64,000 nt of DNA from contig JAUJPP010000007.1 of assembly GCA_030562195.1 (NCBI GenBank), positions 22,627,769-22,691,768 on the forward strand, read 5' to 3'. Of this stretch, positions 1-14,700 are shown one piece after another. This DNA comes from Nipponacmea schrenckii (taxonomy: Eukaryota > Mollusca > Gastropoda > Lottiidae). A program made the position numbers and the translations under genes. Under the pieces are notes generated by a model. The model worked only from the letters and a program-made list of their open reading frames with translations. It was not told where the DNA came from and did not search any database. The number at the start of each line of letters is the position of its first letter. Position 1 is the stretch's first letter.

Positions 1-46
1 TAATGGAGTTTTACGTCCTACTCTTCTGCACCTTACGGGTTCAAGA
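1..46 (-). repeat. 3' fragment of SINE (antisense, cut by window edge)
   Basis: The reverse complement matches the 3' part of the full SINE at 23693-24011, including the shared word GGACGTAAAACTCCATT. Only the 3' end is present; the rest is truncated or off-window. It lies downstream of exon 14 of the minus-strand gene A, so probably in an intron. Confidence 0.7.
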
Positions 47-65
47 AATTAAAAACAATTGATAC

Positions 66-155
66 CTTTAACGTTCCGACGTGTAGTATTAGCAGATTGT
101 AACAATTCTAAAGAGGACTGTCTTCTGGAGGCACTAACTTGGCGAAGTTTGTTCC
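66..155 (-). CDS. Gene A exon 14 (last exon in window)
   Basis: The acceptor is CATATTCCTTTCAG and the donor AAAG|GTATCA; 90 nt, phase 1 in and 1 out. It encodes NKLRQVSASRRQSSLELLQS and a short tail. The open plus-strand frame over 59-256 is its antisense shadow. Confidence 0.65.
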
Positions 156-3100
156 CTGAAAGGAATATGATTTATGGTGCTAAAACAGATTTATCTTTAT
201 TACGGGACATTCATAGAAATTTAATAAAATATTATTGTGATAACAAAGTCTATTAATGCCTATAAAATTTTCTTACCAAATTCTTTAAGAATTTGATGCC
301 TGTTTTCGTCTTCTTTCGTTTCCATATCTCCGTCAAAATCGAATTCCATATCAACAGGTTTATTACTATCAATATCCATATTTCCCGACCCCTCTATAGA
401 ACCGCCTCCACTTCCAAATAACATATCTAAATATTCCAAATAACAAATCTAAATATTCCAAATAACAGTCTAAATAACATATCTAAATATTCCAAATAAC
501 ATATCTAAATATTCCAAATAACATATCTAAATATTCCAAATAACATATCTAAATATTTTCAATGTTAACATAAGCATGTCTAAATATTTTGAATAATATG
601 TCTAAATATTCCAAATATCATATAAATTTTCCAAACGTCATATCTAAATGTCAACATTAACATATCTAAATATTCAAAATAATATCATATCCAAATGTTC
701 CTATTTTATATTTCTAGCACCACATCTAGTTACCAAGTTACAGTATTTTACAAATAATATATCTGTCAAAATATCATAACTTTAGGGATATAAATCAAAT
801 ATTATATACATATATTATGCAAAGATATTATCAGAGAAAGCTTGCCACATCAGCATTGTTAAATCATTTTTTCCATTAATTTATCAATTCCAATGTTCAA
901 ACCACGTTTCATCAAAATCCATTGAAAATTGTAGCTTCTATTGCACCCACGAAAAAATTTTGCTCGATTTTTACTAAGACAAGGGCAATAACTAAAAAAC
1001 TGTTCATTGAAAAATCATCAAATTCCAACTTGACTACCGTCTTATCAATTCCAATGCTTATACCATTTTCATTTCATTTTCTATTGTACACAACTGTTGC
1101 CCGACAGGCGAACCGACGGACAGGGGCGACGACAATACACGTCCACATGTTTATTTATAAGCTCAACCTTAGTATGATTTTGACTTTGCAGTAAACAATT
1201 GTGATCATATCAAAAACATACCATTACAAATGTCATCTATACCGTCTCTGAATATACAAGGGATATAAAACTCGGCATCGTACTGTATTTCATAACTGAT
1301 CATAGCAAATACTCCATAAAGTTTCTAAAAAAGTTATTTTACAACAATTCGGGATATCATTTTTCTGTTATTTTTTTGGACAGGGGATAGTGTGGGCATT
1401 GCCCCTCAGAAAAAATGAATTTGTCCCCAGGGATTATTTCAAATAAGACCATACAAAATTGCCCCTCTGGATATATCACTTGCCCCACCGAACAATGATC
1501 AACATGCAGGCCCCGTGCGACAAGCTGCTTCACAATAATATATATTTAAGCAATTTGCTGAAATAAAATTACACTTAAAATGACTTTGGTTAAGAGGCAT
1601 AACTATTTCAAAACAATGTTGTTATGACCATCGAATCATCTATTGTCTTTTAAATTAAATTTAATTTAGATAGTAGAATAAAGACTCAAATATAGAAAAG
1701 GAAAGAAATGATCTGTAATAACCAACTACCTTCATGGTATGTATAATATGTCGAGTTAATCCACTTGAAGAACCCGATTGTTTTTGATTATTTGTTATGT
1801 CGATATTTTCACTCATCACTATCAATGGTTCCAACAACCTAGAAAATGTTTAACAACCACTTGTAGCATTGAATTTGAATAATAAATTGGGTACTGCCAA
1901 TGCTAACACCAAGTTTCATTAACATCCATAGAAAATTGCAGCTTCTATTGCACCAACAATACAGTTTTGAATCGATTTTACTAAGTCAAGGGTAATAACC
2001 CAAAAACTGTTAATGAAAAATTCTTATCAATTCGAATGCTCACAACAAGTTTCATCAAAATAGATTGAGAAATATGGCTTCTATTGAACTAACAATACAG
2101 ATTGGATGCAATTTTAAAAAGTCAAGGGCAATAACTCAAAACCGTTAATCAAAATTGTCAGATTCGAACATGACCACCGCCTTATCAATTCCAATGCTCG
2201 CACCAAGTTTAATTAAAATCCATTGAAAATTGTAGCCTCTATTGCATTTATAATAATAAAAAAAAATTAGATTCCAATGCTTACCAAGTTTTCATTTAAA
2301 TCCTTGGACAATAGCTTCTATAGTGCCTACAACAGAATATGTTGACGGACCGAAGGTCAGGGGCGCGGACAATATACATAATCATGTGGGCGAATAAAAA
2401 TGAAAAAAATAAAATTTAGTAAAATAATCATGGTGTTGTCAATGAAAACTCTCGCCATGTATATAAAAAATTTTCCCAAGAAGTAAATAGAAAAAAGACT
2501 ATGGATGACGTTTGATTCGAAAACTCATGTGTCACAGAGAGTACTTCATCTATTGTCGTCAATATTTTAACAAGAGGAACATAGCGTAGCATCTTACCTT
2601 TGAGCATAGTTTGATATTTCTTCCAACTTTTTAGCATGTATCTTTGATTTTGATATCAATTCATTAACATCGGTTGATAATATGATCTGAAGCAATCGAA
2701 AAGAGTTGAGCTTATCAACAGATTTTATTTCAGACATTTCAAGTCATTGGTTTTATTTCATTTATCCCTCTACATATAAGAGTCCCATTACAAATAACAC
2801 ACTGTTGCGATGGATGATGTGCCTAAAACATTACAAAGACCTTCCTTGACGCGAGTGAACGTTAAGGATCTCCGCCATGATTTATGTAATCTATGTCAGC
2901 ATGTATCAGTGTTGGAGTTTAATTGTAGGTACACCAGGGGCGCAGATCGCTTTTCAGTGTGGGGGGACCAGTGGCGTACCCAGGATTTACTCAAAAGGGG
3001 TCGGCATGAATTCTACAGGACGGGGTAGGCCCGACAGGGCGCAGGGCGAACGATACCTTTCAAACTATCAACTTTAATTTCTGTGGCGGTCCGTCAATTT

Positions 3101-6100
3101 GAATGATCACCTGACATGATTAAAGAAAATATGCGACCGACTTCGTGACGACGCGACGACGCTTCTAAAGAGTGAGTGCAGAAAACGAACAAATTGTCCC
3201 CCTGTGGCCGAAGGCGCAAAATTTCGGAACTTAGATGTTCTTGAATGCCAAGTTGTGCCTATTTTACGCCTACAAAAGACACCCTACTCAAACCATTTGT
3301 GGGGGGGGGGGACACATGATATCATGTCCCCCAGCTGGATTTCTGACGGGGGGGGGGGGTGTCCCCCTGTCCCCCCTGGATCTGCGCCCCTTATCAATGG
3401 GTAGATTGAAGATGGTTTAATACAGTGACAATAATAACGCCACAGTTGTAGATCGTAAAATTTGTTTATGGCAAATATTTCTTTCAATCTGATTGAGCCA
3501 ATTTACAGCCATCCCTCGAAATAGAGATAAATCTAATATAATATAAAAGCTCAACATTTCACGGTTGTGATTTTCGGTAATAGAACTATTTGATAATGAG
3601 AATGATTACATGTAACTAATAGAAGTAAGCATACCCTGTCACTATCAGGAGAGTCCGATTGAACTACCAGAGAGACTGGAGCCAAGAGACCACCATCTAC
3701 CCCACTCAATGTCCGTTTTCTTTTAATATCTTGAGACGCGATCAAATTACCCTGAAATGTAAAGTATACGGCTACGACAACAACTGCAACCACATTTCAT
3801 CAACTCCGTGTTGTCTTTAAGAACATCATAATTTAAAAGCACGGCATCATACGTTATTTAGGCCACATATACTATTTTATAAGTAAGGATGGTCATATAC
3901 TGATATTTAAAAATATGTAAAATTTGACTGTTATAACAATATGGAGAAGTTTGACATTTTTGACCGATTGAATCTTACAAATAAAAATGATTTTGAGTAA
4001 TTATTGTCGTTCCCTTCACCCTATTTTTTTTCTCGAATTTCCCCCCTACGAATACCCTCCTTCCAAATGAACCCAGCTTACACTTGTATTTAATGGGTTA
4101 GGAAAAACGTTTGACAATTATTTTCAAAATTTTGTAAGCTTTCAAGAAAGACCGATTTGGTTGTAGTTGAGCGCAGACAAAGCTGGTATGGACGACAGAA
4201 GCTATCTCTATGGCAGGGAATTTTGTTCAAAACTATAATGATCTGCTGAAAAAGCTAATACCTATGATGAAAAAACATAATTCTTCTAATACCAATGTCG
4301 TAAAACCTTTAACCAATAGTAACTAAAACTTCAAACTTCTAATGGCAGGTTCTTATGTTGATTTAAAAGTAGCCTTATCACAAATAGTTTAGTAATAGCA
4401 ACAAAGTAAAATTGTAAAAGCTTCTTCTACATAGCAATAGTGTAAAAGCATTAGTCGCAGAGCATTAATTCTAATATTCAAATTAGATGATGGGCGGGGC
4501 TTTAAAACCTGTCACTTAATACACTTAGAAAAGCCCAAATAATTTCTCCCATGGAAACATTCATAAACAGACATTCTATGTCGGCCTAATCTAGTTTTAA
4601 TCCTCAATATACTCCTTTTTTTATTTTACATTTAATGTGGACGTATATTGTCGTGGAACCTGGTCCGATCTTCGCGAAACTTGATATGTGTCTTTGTCAT
4701 CATAAAATCTCGGTTCCTTTCGAAAACCAGTTTTACCCTCTTAATTAGGCTTGTGGGTGGATTACAGATTAGAGTTTTTATCTGATCTTTGTGAATTTTG
4801 GTATGGGTCTTTCTTATCTCTGGTACTTCCTCAATGTTCACAATCTAAGTTCTAATTCGATTTATATTGAAAATATCTCCTTTTCTTTGACAATTTGATT
4901 TTTTGTAATTATGTTTTCTTTCATATTTTAAGAAGAAGAGTAAAAAAAAATTGCAGATGGATTTTTACCAGGCATAATAATAAATTCTTTATTTGGCTAA
5001 CAATAAGGGATATAGATCTACTTCCACTTCCGATACCGGTATGTCAAAAAATCAGTGGTCAAGACCATGCAAAATATTTATACGTTTTCTTTGGAATAAA
5101 TATCCTTTAGTTTAAAGTGAAGAGTACTTTTTCTTTCATTAAAAGTTGGGGAAAAAGTTGTAGATCCTTGAAAAATCGGAATGGAAAGGCATGAGGAATT
5201 AGTGGTCTGACGCCTAAGTCTAACCGGAAACCGTTATTATTCCACGGGAGAAATTATTTGGGCTTTTCTAAGTGTATTGAGTGACAGGTTTTAAAGACCC
5301 GCCCATCATCTAATTTGAATATTAGAATTAATGCTCTGCGACTAATGCTTTTACACTATTGCTATGTAGAAGAAGCTTTTACAATTTTGCTTTGTTGCTA
5401 TTACTAAACGATTAGTGATAAGGCTATACTTTTAAATCAGTAGAGGTTTTAGGGTGTTTAACATTTGAATATCAACATAAGAATCTGCCATTGGAAGTTT
5501 GAAGTTTTAGTTATTATTATTCAAAGGTTTTACGAAATTGGTATTAGAAGTATTATGTTTTTCATCATAGGTATTAGCTATTTCAGCAGATCATTATAGT
5601 TTTGAACAAAATTCCCTGCCATAATCTCTATGTCTAGAGTTGTCGTGGTTTCTTATTACTTAGTGGTTGCAAAGCGACACCTGTCTTCAAATATGTTTGA
5701 CAAGTATTCAGAGAAATGTTTCGCAAGATTTGTTAGAGGAATTTTTTGTTGAACGTTTGTATTTGAAAATTTGTTGGTTGAATGTTGTGTTTGACAATTT
5801 ATAATACGATAACTATGACCACATTCTACTGTGGGCGTATTACAGGCCATCTCGTCTTTCATGATTACTGCCTTCTTGGGTCAATGTGTCGAAGTAATAT
5901 AACTACTTTTTTTCAAAAATAATGTATAATTCTCAATGCATTAATATTTTATTTATAGACCATTTTTCAGACATTCTGATAAAATATCCGTCGACAATTC
6001 TTCGTAAATAATTTTTTTTCCCGTTTCTTTTTTTTGTAAACTTACTCTAGTATTAATTGTCGTAGTTCCAATAACATCTCGAGCATCTCTAAGCTGCATT

Positions 6101-9100
6101 TTACCCGCTTTTAATATCATCTGTACATCTGTTACCAGGTTCTATAAAAACAAAAAATAGCCATACAATACATGTATAGGTAATAATGAAAACAAATCAA
6201 AGGTTTAAATTGAGTTTTAAGATTAAATTAAGGAAAAGTAAAAATTTAAATACCAATACTTCAAGAATCATTCTATTGATGTGATCTATCTATTACCATT
6301 GATATAATTTAAAGACATATTACGTACCCGATAGCGGTCATGTCTTCTTAAAATTACAGACTTTTTGAACTCTGATTCTAATTTCAGTTTAGTCTGGTTT
6401 GCTATGTATATTATATCAATCAATTGGTTGCGTTCGAATGTATTTTCTAAACTTCCTCTAACTTGGCGAAGACGATCTTCTAATTGTTGACTCTTCCTAT
6501 AAAACATTTCGTGAACGTCAAGTAGCCACTTCTGTTTTGTCATCAGTATTTTTGAGGCCTAATGAACTTACCACGAAATCATTTTTGTCAGGATCAATCG
6601 AATATTATGATATTTTAAGGCTTTTGCTGCCCTGTCTTATTGAAACAATGATAAACTTTCGTTCGGATTAGGTTACTACACCTTTACAATTTATGTCATT
6701 CTTGGCGAAAAGTTGAAAAACAAACGTGTTTGATATTTATATTTTTTTTTCACGAATGAACAAAAATGTCTCTACGAATGCATAGTCACAAGAGCATAAA
6801 TAGCCGCTACCATGGACTTGAATCTTGGATTTGATTAAAACGCCGTAATCATTGTCGAGAAAAATGCAAATTTCACAGTTCGCCTGTTCACTAAAATAAT
6901 TTTTATCATTACGTCGTCAAGATGGTTAGATCAGACCCAATATCAACAAGTTTGTTCATTAGTGGAAAACAAAACCTGCCAGCAATTCACGTAAATTAAC
7001 CCGCACACCGGGAAAGGTGCAAGATTGAATCCTGTATGAGTCGATGGCCTGAAGTGAACCTGAACTAAGGCGTAACCACTCCATCTCTGTTTCTAAGTAT
7101 GAATAACTGCCCGGAACAGGTGACCTCTGCTTAAACCAATTGAAAAACATAGCATATATGCATAACGACCAATGAAAAAGAAAGTTTCAACCACAATATT
7201 CAGTATAATAGACTTGATAGACTAGTCTTAATCTCTATGTACACTGGCAACATTTCAGAAAACAACAGGACACAAAACAAATGGATACACGATGTTTACA
7301 AATAAAGCCACATTCTAACGAATCCGAATCAGCTTCAAGTCATCTGATCTTTCTGTTATGATTTGACTTGGACATAATGGCTGACACTATGAACTGGAAA
7401 TAGCGTGCTATAGAAGAGTTGATAAAGGTTTGGGAAAGTTGTCCATGGCCCACACGAAAAAGACAATTGTAAGCGCCATGTCGTTCTCTTAACTTGATCC
7501 ACAGCCTGATATAAACGATTTTTCCTTCGTCCCATGTCTCCCCTCCTCTCCAATATTACTGAAAAATAACACCAACAACCACCATAACTTATCTTTTTCT
7601 CCTTGCGGGAGACATTTTTTCTTCAGAAAGTATCTTTATTTGTATCTGGAATTGATTCTATGAGTATACAAGGCCTAGGTTTGGTTGTATCCAATTGTAT
7701 CTACTTGTTTTGTGTCTTTTTGTTTCCTGAAATGTTGCCATCCACCATATACTAATGAATGATTGACTCTATACTTACATTTTCATCATTTTTACATCAT
7801 CAAAAAGTTTCTGGTAGTTCCTAAATTCACGAGAAAGATTTTGAAACGTTTGACCATTGTTTAGGAATTGCTTTGAAGCTTCAGAGTTGAAACTGGGTTG
7901 ACTATCTTTCTGTCGTTTATGTGAACGTATATAAATATTCCGTGTTAGTTTGGTTAAATCTAGAACTGAACCTAATAATAGTATAATAATATATATGTAT
8001 ATTCATGTAGACTACTAGTATATAAACTTGGTGCATCAAGTAGGCCTTCTAACAGTTGCAGCCGTAATCTTGTGTTCTGCGTTTTTCTTCACAGACCCTA
8101 TGACAAAACCATCATCTTTGACAGTGAGTTGGTAATGCTGACCGCGGCTCATTTCATCTACGTTACTAAAGAGGTTTGTCGACTATGTGTCAATACTTTC
8201 CAACGTACAGACACTCCATCCAGATAGCTGTAATTTTATTAACTGAACGTTACTTACCATATACCATGTTATTGCATTTAATAATGTCTTGTAATGATTC
8301 TCGAACACCATTCATCATTACAAATCTTGTCATGTTAAAAGCGTGTTCCGTCACTTCCATAGCCTAAAATTTTGACAGATGAAACAACATATTCATTATC
8401 ATAAACTTTCACAATAGTTTAGATTATTGATTATAACTTTTTTCTAGATTTTTGAACCAAGATTTTATTTAACATGCTTTGTATAATGTATAGTTGAATT
8501 TAGTATAGATAGGCCTACTTATATAAATTAAGAGTACGGTACAGAATATTAAAAAAATTTAGCATAATATATACCAAAATGAAGTAAAATAGCAAGAAGG
8601 AGAGGAACTAGTATTTCTGGACATTTCTTCAGACCTTCAAGACAAGAGTTACCAATGAAATAATAACTAGAATTGCTTACAATTATGAACGTATTTCGAG
8701 AGCCTTAAAATATTTTGTAGGCTAAATTTGCAATGACCTACTTCTAGACAATATATTGAATATCATTTTACCTAGTTTTCAAAGTCATAAAATAATTAGC
8801 TCACACCTTCCGTAACGGTTAATGATGGCGAAAATATGAAAATTATCAATTTTTGCTGTATTTAAGTACACTTATCTCTATGAATTTTTTAAGTAAGCCA
8901 AATTAAAAAATATCTACTCGTAGACAATATATTGAATATTATTTGACCTAATTTTCAAGGTCATAGATTAAGTGGGTCACACCTTCCGTACCCGTTAAAG
9001 TGACCTAATTTTGAAAAAATCGAAATTTAAATAATTCGAAAGAAAATACGAAATTTGAAAATCGGTCTCCAAGAAAAGGTAGATAATGATCCATTGTATC

Positions 9101-11760
9101 TATGTGCTAAATTTCATCAAAATCGGTCTATCAGTAGTGTCTGAATTTCGGATTTAAGAATTGTAACGAAAATTCAAAATGGCGGCCGATATGGCAGCTT
9201 GACCTAATTATTTAGGTCAAATCAATTACTATTGACAAGTTATTTATAAAACAGTTTTCACTTTTCACCTAGCAGTTATAGACCGGAAGTTACGTAATTA
9301 CGTCATTTGAGGCTAAACCGGAAGGGGAAATTTTTTTTTTTCACATTTTTTCAAAAATTATAAACATATCGCCTATCAACTGGTAAAGTTTCAAAATTTT
9401 ACCATTTATATTAAAGGAGAAATCACGGTCTAAAATTTTTTTGCCGATGACCCTTTAATATAGAATTGCAAATCGTGGGTAAAATATTTAACCCAATTGC
9501 ATAAAACCTATAATTGTTAGTTGACAAATACATTGAAGTTTTCAAATCTGAAAATCCGGTCAAAATCGAACTGAAAATAAACTTGCTAAAGCGAAAAAAC
9601 CTGAACTTCCGGTTCTCACTTCCTGTCAGAGATAGAACTTCCGGTTTTGTTTTATTTGATAATTGAAATCATTCTAAGATCAACTGTAGATTTAGAATTT
9701 CTGCACCTTTTACCAGTTTGTCTGCAAACTCATCCAAGAATTACAAAAAAAAAAAAACTAGAGCCACACGTGGCACAGAGTGGGACTTTGCTAACGTTGC
9801 AAAATTGCAACAAACAGGCCGAAACATCTGATTTTCTGGGAGAAACTGGCCAAAGCAACGAGGTATCTGTGTGCAAAGAATTTTTTGGAAAAATGTTATT
9901 TTCTACAGATGTAAAGCGCTGACCGATATAACTAGTAAATTGGAAGTTTACCCGTATGTGCCACGCCCATCTAATTTACTTTTGCGTAAATCTAATCTCA
10001 TACAAAATATATATTCATGGTACAAACTTGAAGCTTGTACATCTAATAGATCACGAGATATACACAAATACGTTTCAAAAAAGCAAAATGTACTTTAATT
10101 TTAAAAGTCCAAAAATTAAATTTTCATTTTAAAAACTTTTGTTGTGCATCGCTGGAAAGAGGACAAAAGGCGCCTTCGGAATGTGAAAAAAATAACCCTC
10201 TAAATTAATTAGGTCACGCTCTAGAGCAGTCCAACGTTGCAAATTTTGCTGCTTTCGAGCAGCTATAAAACCGGAAATAGACGTCAGAAGTCTAATGCCA
10301 AATTGTCAACTGATAGCTAAAGTCAGTGACCAATGACCTTGTAAAGGTCAAGGTCACCAAAGGTCAAAGTCACTAGAAACAAGCCCCCAAACTAAAAAAA
10401 AAACTGATTTTTTGCAAATGTCGCAAAATTGCAACAAACAGGTAGAAACATTTGATTTTTTGGGATAAACTGGCCAAAGTAATGAGATATATGTATGCAA
10501 GGTACTTTTTTGAAAAATGTTATTTACTGCAGCCGTAATTCGCTGACCGATAAAAATGGTAAATTTGAAGTTCACCCGGATGTGCCACGCCCATTTCGTT
10601 TTTTTGGAGGGGAATCTAATCATATTCAAAATGTATATTCACAGTAAAAATTTGAAGCTTGTACAGTTAATAGATCACGAGATATACACACATACATTTC
10701 AAGGAAGCGAAAATACGGCAAAATGTACTTTTCTTTGCAAAAATCAAAAAATTCAATTTTCATTTTACAAACTTTTGTTATATATCGTTGGAAAGAGGAC
10801 AAAAAACAATCTAAGAATCTGAAAAAATTAACACTCTAAATTAATTAGGTCACGCTCTGGAGCAGCCCAAAGTTGCGAATTTTGCTGTTTTCGGGCAGCT
10901 ATAAAACCGGAAGTAGACGTCGGAGGTCAAAGTTCAAAGTATCAACTGATAGCCAAGGTCAATGACCTTTGACCTACTAAAGGTCATGGTCACCAAAGGT
11001 CAAGGTCACGAGAAATAAGCCCCCAAACTTCGAAAAAATTCAACCGGATGTTGCAAAAAAGCAAAAGCAAAATTCAAAAATCGATTTCCAACATTTTGAT
11101 CGCAATCGACTAAGCTTTCCAGAAATATAAACATCACACAAATCGCTCTTACCGTAGAGGCCCCATTTTGAGTTTTACAAAAAAGTGACATTTCAAGATG
11201 GCGGCTAATGTTTCACTTCCGGTCCGGATTTTTTCTGCTTCGTTTTTTTGTCTTCCAATTTAATTAGGATTGACATAAATTTTGTTGCGATACATCAATT
11301 ACAGCACAAGTAGGTCAACCGGAAGTTTAAACCCGTTTTACGCTGAAACCGGAAATGAAGCAAAAATTCTGACTCTGCCAATGTTTTCATATTCGTGACA
11401 CTTGAAGGCACCCAAATTTTCAGATCAATCGGTCTTAAAATAGCAAAGTTGCAAAAATGTGCAAAATACGGCAAAAAAATGTGTGCTATGAAATTTCGAA
11501 TTTCGAATTTTTTTAATTGCTATTTTGTTGGAAATTGTTTTAAGTTTTCAAAAATGCAAACCCGACGAAAATCGGTCCAAAAATGCGAGTTCTAGAGCCA
11601 CTGACCGACTTTTTAGACATGTTGCAATGCAGCACTTCCGGTTTTGCAAAAAAGTTCCAATTTATATTTAATAGAAATTTCGCCACAACAGAAGGTGTAG
11701 AGAAGATGTGAAATTGCTGCAACTATTGCAGCCTAGGCTGTGTGCCCTGTGTAAATTTCG

Positions 11761-11794
<34 letters not shown>

Positions 11795-14700
11795 CAAACC
11801 GAAAACAAACTGGGACTTTGCTGAAAGCAAAGTCCCACAATAAAATAATCCGAACGATTACAATACGTTTTCGCCAAAGTCGAAATACGTAATAATCCGA
11901 ACGATTACAATACGTTTTCGCCAAAGTCGAAATACGTAATAATTGTTTCAAATGCCCAAATTAAGCCAATGGGTCTGGTTCTACATTCACCCGAAAAACG
12001 TAGCCCTACCCGTTCCTCGAACTAAAATACGGATAGAGCCAGATTTGCCGGGGTAATTCTTATATATTACGTATTTTAAAGTAAATTATTATTCTTATAG
12101 TACAATGCAAAATCAACTCCCCTACTAATCAACCCTACGCACCACCTCGTGATGTGGCAGTATAGATCAATTTCCTGTACATGTTAATGAGGGCCTAAAA
12201 TTGATCTTTATTTGCATTAATATCTAAACTTTAAATATACACTAAACTATGAAAAGCAAAATGGAAAAAGTAAAATTCTACAACGTTTAATTAGTTTTTC
12301 ATCAAAATATTTCTATAATCAAATTAATAGTTTAATTCTCAAGCTTTGAAGACATCCTACCTCTTAAGATGACCCCCAAAATAATTGACCAGTGAACCTA
12401 ACGTGATTTCAAAATTATACGACAGAATCCTTTTATAATTAATTAAAATATTAAGATATTCTATATATGCTATCCATATGGCAGAACCAAATGATGAAAA
12501 TATAAATCTTACTGTCCAAGTTTGAGACTTTGAATTCATGGCCATTCTATACATAAAGAGGTAGTAACAGCTCCTACGGCATCTAGTGTTATGTCTACAG
12601 GCTGCTTAGATAAACGGCTGGAGCTACAGATAGGTAAGAAGTCATAAATACCTGGTGGATATTGCAGTCTATATAAAGATCACAAACCTGGTCTGCTCTC
12701 CAACTAATTTTATCAACCACTACATCCATAGACCTTATTAATGATCTCATAGGGCCTTGTATTTTATTTACGAACTTCTGTCCCTAAATAATAGAATCAA
12801 AGGGTAGTACAAAACTCTTCGTTATAGGAATGCAAAAAGTTCAATGAATTCCATGCTCTTTACAGATTTTTTCAACATAACATTACTGGCATTTCGCCCA
12901 ATTGATATTGTGGTTCTGAGACTTTGAAGAACCTTTATAGGTTTCTGTCCTTAAGGATATTTTTAGGTTTTTAATCTTATCTCTCGGTATTTTTATTTAT
13001 ATTGAGTATGCAAACACAATCAAATTGGCTTTATTTATGCATGTTGATATGTATCGGTGTACAATGGTGTACAATAGTACAAAGATAGGTCTACAATGGC
13101 ATTGACTGCACTGTGGCTGTAATGTGTCACCCTGTCCTTGAATTTGGAAATATTAAGAATATTCTTGCAATGCATGTAGATTATTGTTCCTTGTGTAGTT
13201 ATATACAATGTGAGCTTTAGCCTTCATTCACGAAAATTTTATTGTATATAAGCTATACAGAGTCACGTTTGGAAAACATTAGTATGTGTTAGAAAGATAT
13301 GTTTAAGGTGTTAAGAAGACTATAAATGCTATAGTTAGGTAATTACACTTAACCCGAAACATTCCTTAATGATTAACATATCTTTACCTTGTACTTGTAC
13401 TTTATATCATAGTGATTTATATTGGGCGAATTATTACATAGGTTATAGAAAGAAAAAAAAATAATTTCAGATTTCAAATTCAAAAAAAATCGAATTGTGG
13501 ATTTACCCAAGATATACAATGTTCAGGCAACAAATACGAAACATCAAATTAGACCCAGAGAAGATAATAATAATGCTTTTGTCAAATTAAGTACACATTG
13601 TATCCGATTTGTGAAAAAAACAAAATTCAGAAAAATATTACTGATAATGATTTCAGCGTGAATTAACTTACCACATTATCTAATCGTCTGAAAGGTTTGT
13701 AAGGTTCTATATTAAAGTAATCTGGTGATAAACCGTTAAAAATCTTTTCTGATTTAATTTCTCTGTCATCAAGGAACATAAAATCATCTTGGTCTCTTTG
13801 TGAATAAATCGTGTGTTTATCTTGATCTTTCTTGAATTTTCCTGTCGAGAGTCTATCTTTGATCTTTATGTTGGTTTGAGAGAGCTTTTTGAAGTTAGAG
13901 ACCTCTGTTGGAATTGCTGTGTACTCGCCCAAACTTGCTTTTGATTTTTGCCTCTCTTTGAGATCATCCTCAAAACCAAAGTCATCAGAATCATTTTCCG
14001 AAGATGTTATCCACTCACGAGTCTTTTTGCCATTTACAAATGTTCGGAATAAAATCTGCAATGGTGACTTGGCCCGACTTGTATTAGCCTGTTCTTTCTT
14101 GATTCTGTCAATAATTTTTCTTTCATTATGTTGGACTTTATGACGACCATGTCTGATTATCTTTGTATTTTCATTTTGTGAGTGACAATCTGAAAATACA
14201 ATATATTGTTTTAATTCAATATTTGACTGAATACTTAGTGACAAACTCAAGTTTTATCCAAATCTTCAAAATTATAGTATAGCACATAGACATGTTTATA
14301 AGAAAGCATGCTTTTAATGACCAATATACGATTTCAGTTACTTAAACATATTAATAAACTCAGATCTGTCAATTTCACAGGTAAAAACCTAACCGGTTTA
14401 TCTTTGTCGACAATAATCAAACTTCAACAGATTTTTGAAGTAGGCCCTAATGCCCCCTAATGTGTTTGTAGTATAAAATTAGATTCTTTGTTAGCTTTAC
14501 CAAATGGTGTCTATGTACAAAGAAGCCTTTTTTGTTACAATTACTGGTGTGTTATTCAATTCATTGAGAAATTTAGGTGAATGAATGGATGAGTGGGTGG
14601 CAACTTCATGTTTCATCATGATTTCATTCACTATTTTCAAAGATTAGGTGACAATCACGAGATATATGTCATCCGATTGTTTAAGATCACAATGTATATT

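Noticed and set aside
413..560. CRISPR-like array
   Set aside because: Direct contiguous 22-bp tandem units with no unique spacers, in an animal genome.
3204..3487. Three overlapping open frames
   Set aside because: Gly/Pro-rich translations of G-runs inside a MITE-like element.
5656..5862. Additional gene A exon
   Set aside because: Open for 68 codons but lacks a pyrimidine-rich acceptor and a donor before its stop; exon 8 joins exon 9 in phase without it.
6959..7150. Minus-strand open frame as a gene A exon
   Set aside because: No good splice pair in the required phase; GC-richer text looks like an interspersed repeat, family unknown.
8053..8162. Minus-strand exon of gene A between exons 4 and 5
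   Set aside because: An open reading with an AG acceptor exists, but it needs phase 2 input while exon 4 ends in phase 1, and exon 4 joins exon 5 perfectly without it.
11668..11951. Open minus frames with poly-Phe
   Set aside because: They translate the 32-A run and the 47-bp tandem repeat; no coding signal.
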